A DNA stretch of 64,000 bases, from positions 224,136,641 to 224,200,640 of the forward strand of contig CM040126.1 of NCBI GenBank assembly GCA_022559845.1, given 5' to 3'. How positions within the stretch are numbered: the stretch's first letter is position 1; every line of letters starts with the position of its first letter. The stretch is from Amorphophallus konjac. Lineage: Eukaryota; Streptophyta; Magnoliopsida; Alismatales; Araceae. The translations under genes were made by a program, and so were the position numbers. Shown here in pieces: positions 10,985 to 23,345 of this stretch. Under the pieces are notes generated by a model that had not been told where the DNA came from, did not search any database, and worked only from the letters and a program-made list of their open reading frames with translations.

Positions 10985-12129
10985 CAGCGTGGTGTATTCT
11001 TTCGGGAGCTTGGTCAGGGCGGAGTGCCACTAGACCGAGGAAATGGTAGTTCGGTTAAGGCGGGATGCCATTAACCAAGGGATGGTAGCTCGATCAGGGC
11101 GGAATGCCACTGGACCAAGGGAAGGTAGCTTGGTTAGGGCGAAATGCCATTAACCAAGGGGAGGTAGCTCGATCAAGGGGGAATGCCACTGGACCAAGGA
11201 AAGGTAGCTTGGTCAGGGCGGAATGCCATTAACCAAGGAAAGGGTAGCTCGATTAGGGCAGAATGCCACTAGCCAAGGGGAGGTAGCTTGATTAGGGCAG
11301 AATGCCACTAACCAAGGAGAGGTAACTTGGTTAGGGCGGAATGCCATTAACCAAAGGGCAGGTAGCTTGATTAGGGCAGAATGCCACTAACCAAGGGGAG
11401 GTAGCTTGATTAGGGCAGAATGCCACTAACCAAGGAAAGGTAGCTCGATCAGGGCAGAATGCCACTGGACCAAGAAAGGGTAGTTCAGTTAGGGCGGAGT
11501 GCCACTAAACCAAGGAAAAGGTAGCTTGGTTAGGGCGGAGTGCCACTAAACCAAGAAAAAGGTAGCTCGGTTAGGGCGGAGTGCCACTAAACCAAGGGAA
11601 ATGTAGCTCGGTTAGGGCAGAATGCCATTAACCAAGGAAAGGTAGCTCGATCAGGGCGGAGTGCCACCGGACCAAGGGAAATGTAGCTCGGTTAGGGCAG
11701 AGTGCCACTAAACTCAGGAGAGGGTAGCTTGGTTAGGGCGAAATGCCACTAAACCAAGGAAAATGTAGCTTGGTTAGGGCGGAATGCCATTAACCAAGGA
11801 GAGGGTAGCTTGGTTAGGGCGGAATGCCATAAGACCAAGGGAAGATAGCTTGGTTAGGGCGGAGTGCCATAAGACCAAGGGAAGATAGCTTGGTTAGGGT
11901 GGAATGCCACCGGACCAAGGTAAATGTAGCTCGGTTAGGGCAGAGTGCCACTAAACCCAGGAGAGGGTAGCTTGGTTAGGGCGGAATGCCACTAAACCAA
12001 GGAAAATGTAGCTCGGTTAGGGCGGAGTGCCACTAAACCAAGGGAAATGTAGCTCGATTAGGGCAGAATTCCATTAACCAAGGCAAGGTAGCTCGATCAG
12101 GGCGAAATGCCACCGGACCAAGGGAAATG
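10985..12129. repeat. A1 tandem array 2: about 40-bp hairpin units
   Basis: About 28 units follow the pattern GTAGCTTGGTTAGGGCGGAATGCC then ACTAAACCAAGGAAA. Each unit can fold, since the left TTGGTTA faces TAACCAA on the right; variants CGATC/GGACC and GGTTAG/CTAAACC also occur. The array ends 12 bases before the integrase stop codon, so it lies in the 3' untranslated region. Tat/Ogre-type elements are known for such 3' tandem arrays, which can seed satellite DNA. Confidence 0.85.
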
Positions 12130-12141
12130 TATTCCGACCGA

Positions 12142-15100
12142 TCACTCGGGGAATGCTGGCTGCGCCACATGATACAACTTAATATACTTTCCGTTGAGGG
12201 GAGAGAACTGAATGACTCCTTTGTGGTCTACAAGGACGTAGGCACCCCCTTCATATACTCGGCGGACGATATACGGCCCGACCCAGTCTTCGACCAGCTT
12301 CCCTTTGGGGTTGGAGGCCATCACTTATTTTCTTTTGACCATTACCAGGTCTCCTTTCTTGAATTCTCGACCCTTGACTAGCTTGTCAAAAGCACGGGCC
12401 ATGCGAGCTTGGTAGAGCTGGATGTTTTACTGCGCCCGGAGGCGTTTTCCTTCGAGCTCAATGAGCTCTTCCAATCTTCTTTCTGCATTGGTCTACTCAC
12501 CATTGACTAGTCCGTGCTGGATGGCAACTCGTAATGAAGGAACTTCAAGTTCAATTGGCACCACAGCTTCTGACCCGTAGACAAGGGAGAAGGGGGAACA
12601 GCCGGTTGGGGTCTTGTAGACAGTACGATAGGCCCAAAGTGCTTCGTACATCCTTTCTTCCCAATCTTTTTTATTAGACTTGACAGTCTTTGCCAGCAAT
12701 GTGCATAGAGTCTTGTTAAAGGCTTTTGCAAGTCCATTGGCTTGAGGGTTGTAGGGGGAGGATGTCCTCCAGTTGATTTTGTATTTGTCGGCCAGCCGAT
12801 AAATCTTCTGATTTCTAAAATGGCTGCCATTATCAGAGATGATTCGGCTGGGGATCCCGAGCCGGAATATTACATTTTGCCGGAAGAATCTCGCAACTAC
12901 CTCTCCCGTTACATCTCTTAGTGCTACTGCTTCCGCCCATCTGGAGAAGTAGTCTGTAGCTGCTAAGATGTATCGGCACCCTGATGAAGATGCTGGCAGC
13001 GGCCCTACCACGTCCGTGCCCCACTGAGCAAACGGTCAGCTTGGTAGGGTGGGATGCAACGGCACTGGAGGTCTCCTTGCCACATTAGCATGTTCTTGAC
13101 ATTTCTGACAAGCTTTGGCAAACTTGCAGCAATCATCAAATATAGTGGGCCAATAGTAACCCAGCTTCTTTATCTCAATTTTCATTTTCGGGCCAGCCTG
13201 GTGTGCTCCAGCTGATCCTGCATGAACTTCCTGCATCACCTGTCCTGCTTCTGCCGAAGACAAGCAACGGAGTAGGACTTTCCTTCGGGCATCTGCCATA
13301 ATTCGGAACAAGGTCCCGCTTATCATCTCGTAAGAATCCTTGATCCTTAAGAGCTTCATTCTCTGTTCCTTTTCTTTTGGAAGTTGCTGGTGTTGAAACC
13401 AACGCAGGAGATGCTCTCGCTAATCGGGCTGTTGAACCCCTTCGATGACTGCTACTTCCTTCTCTTGTTCGTCGGTCAGGACCTCTGTCACGCTGGGGAC
13501 CTGTCGGTGGTTGATCACTGTTATATTCAGGCTTGTGTCTGGCGGGACCGCCAATGAACTAGCTAGCTTAGCGAGGGCATCTGCCTGAGCATTCCGGCCT
13601 CGATTGATGTGCTTAATGCTGATGAAGTAAAATTTTGACATCAGGCGAGTTGCCAACTGGTGATAGGGGAGGAGCTCTTGCTTTCGTACATCGAACTCTC
13701 CTTCTAGCTGTTTTATAACTAGCATGGAATCTCCGAATGCTTCCAGCATTTGAATTCCCATGGACAGAGCAATTTGCAACCCGATGATCAGGGCTTCATA
13801 TTCTGCTTCATTGTTTGTGCATGGCTTGTTTATGGAACATGATGTATGCACCACTTCTCCTTCTGGAGATTTCAGGACTATGCCTGCTCCTGCTCTGACC
13901 CTGGCTGACCCGGTGGCAGAGGTGTCAATCCTGGAAGCGCCATCAAAGTATAATTGCCATAAGGAGGGCTGTACTTGCACGGCTTCTAAAGTTTCATCTT
14001 CAGGGAGCTCCGGCGCCAACGGGCAATCCCCGGGCACTGGGTGCTCAGCGAAGAAGTCTGCAATAGCTTGGCCCTTGACGGCCTTGCGTGGCACGTAGGA
14101 GATATCAAACTCCAAAGGATTACCGCCCATTTGCCCAGGCGGCCTTTGAGTGCCGGTTGAGACATAATGTAATTCAGGGGATCCTCTTTGGATACCAAGT
14201 TGATTTCATGCGACAACATATAGTGTCGGAACTTTTTAACTGTGAAGACCAGCGCCAGACAGATCTTCTCAATATAAGTATATTTTTCTTCAGTTCTGAC
14301 CAGTCTCCGACTGAGGTAATAGAGGGCTTGTTCTTTCCCTTCTTCATTATTCTGGGCCAGCATTGCCCCCAGAGAATTATGTGTAGCTGCTATATACAGT
14401 ATCAATGGTCACCCTTTCACCGGTGCGCCCAACACTGGAGAAGTTTTCAGGTAGTCTTTTAGCTTGTCGAAGGCTACCTGGCAATCTTGATCCCAATAAA
14501 AGGGGACATCTTTCATCATTAACTTGTGAAAAGGCTGGCATCGCCCTGACAAATTGGAATTGAAACGCCGGATATAAGCCAAACGGCCCTGCAGTGATCT
14601 CAGCTCGGAGATGTTCCTTGGCGGAGGTAGCCCCTGAATCGCCTTGATCTTTGCGGGGTCTATCTTGATTCCCCGATATCGGACGATGAAGCCCAAGAAT
14701 TTTCCGCTCGACACTCTGAACGCACATTTCATAGGGTTCATTTTTAGCTCATGCTGCCTCAGCCTCTGAAAAACAATCCGGAGGTCCTGCAGATGATCTT
14801 CTTTTCTTCTGGTTTTGACCACCAGGTCATCTATGTAGCACTCGACCTTGTGGTAGAGCAGTTCATCAAAGATTTTGGTCATTACGTGCTGATAGGTTAC
14901 GCCAGCATTCTTTAATCCGAACAGCATTCTCTTGTAATGATAAATACCTTTAGGAGTTCGGAAAGTAGTATGGACTCGGTCATGCTCCGCAATCCAAATC
15001 TGATTGTAGCTGGAAGACCCATCCATGAATGACAGGGCTTCATGGCCGGTTGTGGCATCAATCATGACCTCGGTTATTGGTACCGGGAAGTCATCTTTGG

Positions 15101-18035
15101 GGCAGGCTTTATTTAGTTCCCGGAAGTCGACACATATCCGGATCTGTCCATTCTTCGTTTTCACGGGGATGATATTCGCCAGCCATGTAGTGTACTGGTT
15201 TTCTTCAACAAATCCCACGTCAATGAGCTTATCGACTTCAGCACAAATTTGGGTGATAAGCTCTGGCCTCATGCGCCGCGGTGGTTGCTTCACCGACTCG
15301 GCTTCAGGGTTGATTGTCAGCTCATGTTGTGAGACAGCGGGGCTTAGACCTGGCATCTCTTTATAAGTCCAGGCGGAGCAATCCCGGTATTCTAGCAGTA
15401 GTTGAATGTACAGCTCCCGTTCTTCTGGGGATAGTTGGGCACTGAGGAAGGTAGGCCTAGGGTCCTCCTCATTTCCCAAGTTGACTTCTATCAGTTCATC
15501 GACTGTGGCTTGGCCTCCGTCTGCTATCTCCGGCGATGCCGGTTGGAGGTCAACGAAGTCTGGAATACCATCTTGAGGGTCGAGTACTTCGACTTCCTCG
15601 TCAGACACCGCCAGAGCTTCTTGAGGTTTCTTGATCTCTTGTGCTAGCGGCTGAGTGGATTGTTCTATTAGCAGATCCATTGCCGTTGCAGCTTCCAAGG
15701 ATGAGAGAGCAGCCTTGGTGTTTGCAGATGAGATTACAGCCATGACGGGCTGGTAACTGTTCACTGCCAGGCCCGGACAGCATGCTGATTTTGCAGCAGA
15801 AGTTGAGGAAGTTTCGCCTTTTGGGACAGTTGTATCTTCCGCGGAAGTGGCTTTTTCTTTCCTGGTAGCTGGCTCCCCTTGATTGGAGTTGACCAAGGCC
15901 TCCCTGATTGGCAGAAAGCGTGTTGAAGTTGTCATTAGTAGGACCCCTGTAGAGGGAGAGACTCCTACTTCTTGAATGTCTTCGGCTTCGCTGCTGCTAG
16001 CCGTATCAAATTCGGCTTGAAAGGCCGCTTCTTCAGGATGAACTTGCTCCCAGCATCAGCAAGGGGCCGAGGTTTCTACTTCTTGATTTTCGGACTGAGC
16101 CAGCTCAAGATATTCGGCTTTCGCCGGATACTCATCAAAGGTTGCCCCCAGAGGGCCATCTTCAGTAGGATAGAAGGCGGAGATAGTATCCACCTCGTAC
16201 CGCCCACTGTAATAATATTCCTCTAGGGTGAAGCCCAACCCTGGATGTTGAGAGACACGTCTCATTTCCTTATCCAGATTTGCAGGATACCACATCTTCT
16301 GGAAAGCTTCCTTGCGTTTTTGAGACTGATCAGGAGGGATGTGTTGCTTTTGAAACATCCTGGTCGTTCGATCAGTTGTAAATGCCAGGCCCTGAACAGG
16401 AACCCACGGGTTGGCTAGATCTTCAGGGAGGCTGCAGTCTGTGTCTTCCTGAGTGGGATGCTCCTCAGCTGTATAGAATAAGCTGCTGGGCCCATCTTCC
16501 TGTGTCACCTCCCAAGTTTTGAAAGGTTCGACAGTGGGGTTGCTGAGGCTGGAGACTGGCTTGGTGAGGCCGGCTGGGACTCCGATGCGGTCGTGCTATC
16601 GATCGACCTGCACTTCCTTAGCCTTGGGGTATAATTCTGGAAGTGTTACCCTGTCGACATCTCCAGAAGCTGTGATGTGGGAGACCACCTTCGGCTTGAC
16701 ATATCCGCGCGGCGGTGGTGGATACCAACCGTCACCCGATCTATTCTTCGACGCCCCTGCGGGGGCCTCAGCTTCAGAAAGCTTCCGGGGAGGCCCCGTA
16801 TATAGGTTGGCATCCGCCAAGTGACATTCAAACACCTCGAATGGGTGGATATCAGCAAATATCCTCTCCTCCTTCCCCTGGAGGCTGTATTTGATGCATT
16901 GGTGGAGCGTGGAGGGCACCACCATATTTTCATGCAGCCATGGGCGGCCGAGCAGTGCTTTGTAGGAGGTGCGAGAGTCAATGACATGAAACTGCACCGT
17001 TGTAGTGAAATCTGCTAGGGTCAGCGTGAACTCTGCCACTCCCATAGATACTTCACATTTTTGGTTGAAGCCAGCGATACGCATATCCCCGACTTTCTCG
17101 AGATGCACATTAAAGTGGTACCTCTCGTATATTCTGTATGGCAGGATGTTGACTGCTGCACCAGGATCGACCAGGATCCGGTTCAGTTCTCTCCCATTCA
17201 GGTTCCCTTTCATATATAGCGGCCTGTTGTGGCTGGCAGTAGGTAGTAGCATGTCTTCTGGAGAGAAGGTCATACTGGCTTCTGGTATAGCTTCAGCTAT
17301 ACAGGCTTCAAAATGAGCAGGCGTCTGCAGAGCAGTGATGATCGCCTGTCGAGTTTCTTCACTCAAAGAGAGAATTTCCCAGATCGTAAATCGAGCGGGG
17401 AGCTTTTTGAGCAACTTCATTATTCGACTTTCAGCCCAGACATTGGAGAGCTTCATCTCTTCAGCCCATCTGGGCTTGGGGAGGTTTTGATTTGTGGGTC
17501 CAGACGGACCTGCTTCATCTTCCTCGGACTCGGTACCCTCTTGGCTGACACCGGCTGTCGGGTCTTCTTTATTAGTTGCCGTAGGGCAAGCTCCAGCTGC
17601 ATTCGCATCCTCAGTAGATTGCGCTGGCTGCGGGTGAATGGCCCCGGATGTAGGGTTAGCATCTTGGCAGGGCTGCTTCCCTTTTGACATCTTCATAAAT
17701 TCAAGGAATGAAGGGACTGCCTTGCCCCCACTCTTGTTGTATAGGCTCGACGGAGGAGGGATTTGGACTCCCTTAACCTCCGGCGGAGGTGTCTTGTAGG
17801 GTTGCTCCCCTCTGAACATAATGTTGTGATTGGGTGGTGGCTGGCGCCCCCATTTTCGGCCCGACCGAGTGACATGCGCAGCAGTTGCGGCCTCGGCTTT
17901 GCCTCCCCCAGCATGGGGTGTGAAGTAAATTTCTTCTTCTTCCTCTTCTCTGGGTAGGTTGAAGAGTGCTGACAGGGTATTGCAGGAGACAACCTGTGTT
18001 TTATTGGCCCCAGCGGCCTTTCTTTTCTTCTTCTT
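12142..18035 (-). pseudogene. A1 pol: protease, RT, RNase H, archaic RNase H, integrase (decayed)
   Basis: Domains in order (falling coordinates): aspartic protease with DPGAAVNIL near 17,166 and LLGRPWL; RT with YIDD at 14,826-14,837; RNase H (about 14,130-14,405); second RNase H with YFDGAS near 13,940; integrase with a zinc-finger region (13,080-13,240), Asp near 13,013 and SDNGSHF near 12,832. The expected third catalytic Glu is AAA (Lys) at 12,724-12,726. The natural stop is TGA at 12,142. Breaks against A3: TAA 12,427, TAG 12,493, TGA 13,036, TAG 13,420, a 1-base deletion near 14,113, TGA 14,409, TGA 16,056 and TAG 16,596. Most are C-to-T or G-to-A changes. The region follows gag in the same frame after a TAA at 18,036. 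Confidence 0.88.
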
Positions 18036-21000
18036 TTACTTTTTCTTCTTTTTGGTTTCTGCGGGTGCCTGCCCCCAGAACAGGCTACCCTCTTCAAGGG
18101 ATGCTGCTTCAGCTTCCTCCACCTGTTTGAGTGAGAGTTGTTCCAGTTCTTGCCATGGGACGTGGTCCCGTACCAGCAGAGGTTTCAATTCGGGCTGCAC
18201 ATATTCATCTAGCCCTTCAATCAGGTGCTGCAGTCGAAGGACTCCAGGATTGGTTTCCTTGATTACTGGCAGCGGAGTTTGTCTCCTCCTATTAGGTGTA
18301 TGTATTCTGACCGCTGTAGGTGGAGTGACCCATACGGGTGCTACCACTGGCGGAGCAGGCCGGGGTGTAATGCCACGGATATGTGCCCCCTCTTTTGGGC
18401 GGGGTGCCCTCTTCTTCTTGTGCTTCACAGGGATCTGCTGCCACCCCTGCTGTTCTTTCACGGGCTCCAGGAAATGGATTTCGTAGGTGCTCCGTGTGCT
18501 TGCTTCAGAGATCTCCTCAGGTAATGCCTGGTAGAGGGAGATCATGTTGACTGCTGCCTTCCTGAAAGGGGCTTCATGTGGCTGAGGAGGGTCCACTTTG
18601 TACTCTCCCAGCTCTATCTCATTCTTCTTCACCATCCCTTCGATGACGTCTTTGAAAACATAACAGTCTTCGATTGGATGTCCCAACATCTGGTGGTAGG
18701 GGCAGAATCTTGGGCTGTCTTTTCTTTTCAGGTCCTCCGGCCTCCTTGGCTCGGGCAGAGTGACCATGCTGTATTCTGTTACCCAGTCGAACAGGACTCG
18801 GGTCTTGTCTTTTGGAAAGGAATAAGCTTTCTTCATTTTGTCCCTCAGCGAAGGACCTTCTTTATCATCTGGAGCTTTTGCAGGTTGCGGGGGAGCCGCT
18901 TTCTTGCCTTTCTCCTTCTGTTGTTCGAACGCCTTGATATCAAGCGCATTCGCTTCTTTAGGTGTGGGGCGCCATTCCGCAGCCTTCCCTTTCTGGGCTA
19001 TGCTGGCAGTTGACGCCGGGACAGGCTTGGCTAGAAAAGCCTCCACCTCGGCCACCACATTATTCAGCCGGTCGAACAACCGTATTTCCATACCAATCAT
19101 CTTTTCCAGGACCTCCCTTCTGAGATTTTGTTTACATATTTGCACAGCGTCCTCCTGATGCGGGGGCCACTTGCACCTCATTCCGAGGTTCCTCCACCTC
19201 TTGATGTAATCAAGGGCTGTCTCATCTGCCCTTTGTTTTGTTGAGTAGAGTTCGGCCACTGTGACCTCCCTCTCTGTGACATGGAATCTTTCTCTGAATT
19301 TTCTCTGCATATCTGACCAATCAGTGATTGACCCGGTCGAGAGGCTGGAGTACCATTCAAATGCGAGCCCCGTCAGCGAGGACCCGAAGAACTTCAGCAG
19401 ATATGACTCGTCGGTGGCCAGATCACACATAACGGTCATATAATATGCAATATGCTCTTTAGGGGACCTTTTCCCGTTGAATTTGTCGAATTTGGGCGGC
19501 TTGTTGACCCCTGGGGGAAGTCGTTTAGCCGCATGGTGTTGCGGGTAGGGCACCCGATAGGCATCGAATGCGACGTAGTCGCCTTCACTTTTTTCTGCGA
19601 GCTTCAGCTCGATCATCCTTTCCACCATCATCCGGTTCACTGGCTCCGGATAGAAGTGCGCTGGCTGAAGGTATGGGGTGACCAGGGTGGTCGCCTGTGG
19701 AGGATGCAGCAGCGGGGGTGTCAGATGCACCTGGGGGAGCACCGGAGGTAGCAGCGGTTGAGGCTGTGGCGGCCGCTGTTGTGCTGTCGCCATGCTTGGC
19801 TCTGACGGCTGGGATAGTGTATAGAGCTGTGGAGGGTCGTCACGACGAACCGCTCCCCAGGATGATTCACCCTGGACTTCGGGTGGTTTAGAAGCCAATG
19901 AATGCTCAATCTTTTCCATCAGCTGTTTCTTCAGAGAATCTATCTCCCGTTGATATTTCTACAGCAGCATCAGAACTGATGGATCTATAGTGGTGGGGAT
20001 ACCCTCTGTCGTTTCCCCGGACGTACCCTCAGGCAGGATGTCGAGGAGGATGTCGTCTTCTTCTTCCGTCGTCACCACATTAGCGGTCAAGATGGGGGCC
20101 TTATCATCCCAGTGGGGATAGACCTGGGGTTGTTTCCCTCTCATGATAATCAGAAGCTCTCTTGATGCTTCTGTTCTGCGGGTAGTTGGCCCGGGCCGTA
20201 CGGCCAATTGAGCCAGTTCTTGGGGGTATTTAGGAAGCTCTCCATATCGGCTGGACATACCAGCCATGTTGCAAGTAAAGACCTGCATCCTTCTTCTCTG
20301 TCGATGGACCCTCCGTCTGGCTTGTTGCGGAAAGGTCAGCCTCTCGAACACAGAAACTCTTCTTTTTCCTTCCCGCTCGGGGACAGCTCTATCGGCTTCG
20401 ATCTCAAAGCCGTCATCATACCCATTGTCGTCGACTGACGACACCATCATTCTATCTTCCATATCTTCTTCATCCGCTGCTGATGGGAAGTAGTCGTCGT
20501 CAGTGGCGACTGTCTGCATTAGTCGCTGCTGACCCAGCGAGGGGTTGCCTAGCCCTCGAAAGTAGTTCCTGATCAGACAGGTTACCTCCTCCTGATCCCA
20601 CTCTTGATAGAGTACGGGGGATAGTTGTCGACCTCCAGCAGGAGGGATATAGGCCAGCAGAGCTCTGTCGGCCGGATGTTGGAATCTTCATCCCGTGACT
20701 GGGACGTTGCCTTGGCGGGCAGCAGCCCGGAAACTTCTGCGGCGCGGAGGATCCGCAACCACCTCTTCTTCTTTCTTCGGGGGCAAGCCCCTTTCTCTTC
20801 TCACTTCCGCCTCGTCGTTCATAGGACGGCGGCGGATGGGTGTTAGATGGTGGGCAGGTCGGGTCCGCTTGGGAACCCACACCTGCTTGAACTTCTTCGG
20901 CCTGAGTGCCGAGCTTCCTTGGCCATAGGGGCCGGTTTCTTCTCTTTCTGCCCTCCTTCCAGCGAGAGCTTGATAGGTATTGCGGACAGGGATGTTGGGG

Positions 21001-21482
21001 ATGACTCGGTCCGGGGTCACCCGGGCCGTGCGTCCGTCGAGGAAGACGCGCATGCCGCCGACCATCATAGACTTCCCGGACTGAGATAGGGTTCCGGTGA
21101 TTGCAGCAGCATTCTGGCGGACCTGGCGACGCTGGCGTCCTCCAGGGTGTTCGCTGATGACACTGGGGTGGGTCCCACGTATGACGTGGTGCGCCAAGCA
21201 GCTAGCGGCCAGGGCCGGGCTTTCAGGTAAGTCTTCGCAGCAGGGAACCTTCAGAGGCTCCATTTTCTCTGCGACTTCCTCGGCAGGTTCTGGGGCTTCG
21301 ACCTCCAGGATATCGACGAAGGCTAACCCCAAAAAGTTGGGGAAGCCTACAGCGGCAGGGAAGCTGCCGAATTCCATGGGTACCGCCAGGTACCCTTGCG
21401 CGTGTCCAGCAACGATCGAATGATCGAAATCGACGCCGGTTATCCCGTGGATCATCATTGATCTGCCAGCAAAGACAAACAT
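18036..21482 (-). pseudogene. A1 gag: long capsid polyprotein with N-terminal extension (decayed)
   Basis: This is one frame of 1,149 codons from ATG at 21,482 to TAA at 18,036, broken by TGA at 20,688 and TAG at 19,959. A2 has CGA and CAG at those places. The N-terminal third is acidic and basic by turns and has the SVFERL block common upstream of gag in this lineage. The retrotransposon gag domain (ATDESYLLKFFGSSLTGLA through the RFRERF block) lies about 19,150-19,480. A CPYHQMLGHPIEDC block near 18,670-18,710 is a zinc-binding-like motif. The end is very Lys-rich, and pol continues in the same frame past the stop. Confidence 0.85.
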
Positions 21483-21554
21483 GGAAATAATCAGTAGCCT
21501 TTGAGAGGGCTTCGAAGCCCGAATATCTCGGCAAAGAGATGAAAGGTGACACTA

Positions 21555-21572
21555 GTCCCACCGGGCGTGCCA
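21555..21572 (-). other. Primer-binding site of A1
   Basis: The minus strand reads TGGCACGCCCGGTGGGAC, three bases after the LTR end. TGG pairs with the CCA end of a tRNA. I cannot assign the tRNA with confidence. The identical site is at 40,717-40,734. Confidence 0.65.
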
Positions 21573-22170
21573 GACTGTTTGCGACGGGTTTTTTTTATCC
21601 GACCGTCTTGTCGTTTTTATTTCGCGTAGACATGTGTATATGCACATATATACATGTCTTATTTCGCGTATCGATCAACCAATTAACTAACCGGTAATTA
21701 ACTGACTGATTGACGACGCGGGCGTGCCAGTCACATGAGTGACAATTTTATGATGCGCTCATTCTGACCCGTGTCGGGCGAATGTGAGGTTCGGTCGGGA
21801 CCAGCAGTCCGCCATACCATAAAGGCTATGGCGTTAATTACATCCCCCACGAGGAGGGAACACCTTTGATTAATTGCCGAGATAGCGGGCTGTCATAGCC
21901 AGAATGAAAAGAGCTACATGGTGATCATGATGAAGGCATGCAAGATGCATTTGTTTATCATACAGGGGATGCATAGTTCATCGAATTATGGATCCTTGGT
22001 ACGTGGCGGAGGACGTAGGTCTGAAGACCACCATCGCGCATAGCGGAGACTTCCAGTTGGGCATAACCCGACCTTCTGTCAACACCATTTAATATACCCG
22101 AGGGTCGATGTAGACATACACGAGGAACCGTGATATGCGAGGTGTAATAACGATGTTATAGCACAAATTC

Positions 22171-22465
22171 GGCAGCATGCCCCCTCCCTTTGGACTATGC
22201 CAAATGGGGATATAGGACATCCATCCACGGAGAGCCGGAATAGAAACCAAAAGAGAGTCGGGCGTAGCCCTGGGTCCGAGAAGGATCCAAATATAACGAG
22301 ACGGTGTGCACCATTGCGCCGTTCATTAATATTCCCCTCGAAGAACCATTGGAGGACATGCGGTGGCAGAACTCCGAGGGTCAGCGGGGTGACATAAGAA
22401 ACGCCGTATTCGGTGTGATGTAAGGGTGAAACCCTCCTCATTAATGTATCTCCCATGGACCTGGG
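22171..22465 (-). repeat. Hairpin-rich LTR module 1 of element A
   Basis: On the plus strand it contains CGGCAGCATGCCCCC, a CCCC/GGGG helix, CCACGGAGAGCCGGAATAGA, the hairpin GGGCGTAGCCC, the hairpin GGGTCC-GAGAA-GGATCC, GGCAGAACTCCGAGG and the hairpin AAGGGTGAAACCCT. Other copies: 37,412-37,705 and 41,333-41,625. It is related to module 2 of the same LTR. Confidence 0.6.
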
Positions 22466-23080
22466 TGAAGAACCCTAGTCCCCTTGTGAGGTAGCGGGGG
22501 TTGTCATGGCAGCTGATAGTGACAAAATATTGAATTCAGGCTACGTTTAGGTTTGGTGAAGTGGGGAAGACATCGGATATTCAGATGACAACCAATGCCG
22601 AGGTGAGATGGCACAGCGATGGAGTCGGCGCGAAGGCCAAACGGTACGGCATGCTCCCGGCGCGATGGGAGAATTGGGGGGTAGTCGGCACGGCAGTGGT
22701 CGGCGTGCCAAGGCTGGGGCATTCGGCGCCCCCTCCACCCGGCGCGGGTTTGGCACCGGGAGGCAGTGGCGCCGAGAGTAGATGGCGCCGGGGAATAGTG
22801 GCACCGAGAGGCAATGTTTTGTTGATTTTGCCAAAGGTATTGTGAGGTTTTCTTCGCCCAGTGGGAATTTCAGGGTGATGAACGGATAGGAATGGAGGGT
22901 GAGGGTGACTCCACTCACGAGGGGGGTTCCAAGGAGATCACCAGTTACGGGATATATTCCCTGTGATGTCGAGATGCCATGAGATTACACAGCTCGAGCC
23001 CCCACCATATCAGGGGATTAAATACGTGATTCTGGTGAAACATCGTGCTATATTATGGAGTAATGCTTCGGGCAAATTTT

Positions 23081-23345
23081 GGCAGCATCTCCCCTTATTT
23101 TGGGAGCATGCCAAGAGAATACTATGGGCTATCCACTCACGAGTGCCGGAGTAGAAACCTAAATGAGAGTCGGGCGTAGCCCGTGATTCGAGGGTCTAGA
23201 TCATATAAAACCTCATCCCCTGTGTTGTAATATCCCCAATGCAATCCATCGGAAAGCCTGCAATGGCAGGACTCCGTGGTTTATTGGGTTACAGGATGTA
23301 GGGGGAGAATTAACCCCCTTTGATATAGCTCCCGTGAGGCCAAGG
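23081..23345 (-). repeat. Hairpin-rich LTR module 2 of element A
   Basis: It shares the order of blocks with module 1: GGCAGCATCTCCCC, a CTCCC/GGGAG helix, CACGAGTGCCGGAGTAGA, an identical GGGCGTAGCCC hairpin, a GTGATTC...GGATCAT helix in place of GGGTCC...GGATCC, GGCAGGACTCCGTGG, and a GGGGGAGAATTAACCCCC hairpin. Other copies start near 3,688, 38,322 (cut at 38,449) and 42,241. Confidence 0.6.

Noticed and set aside
9013..12129. CRISPR-like array of regularly spaced repeats
   Set aside because: The units are contiguous with no unique spacers, inside a plant retrotransposon 3' UTR; no cas genes are present.
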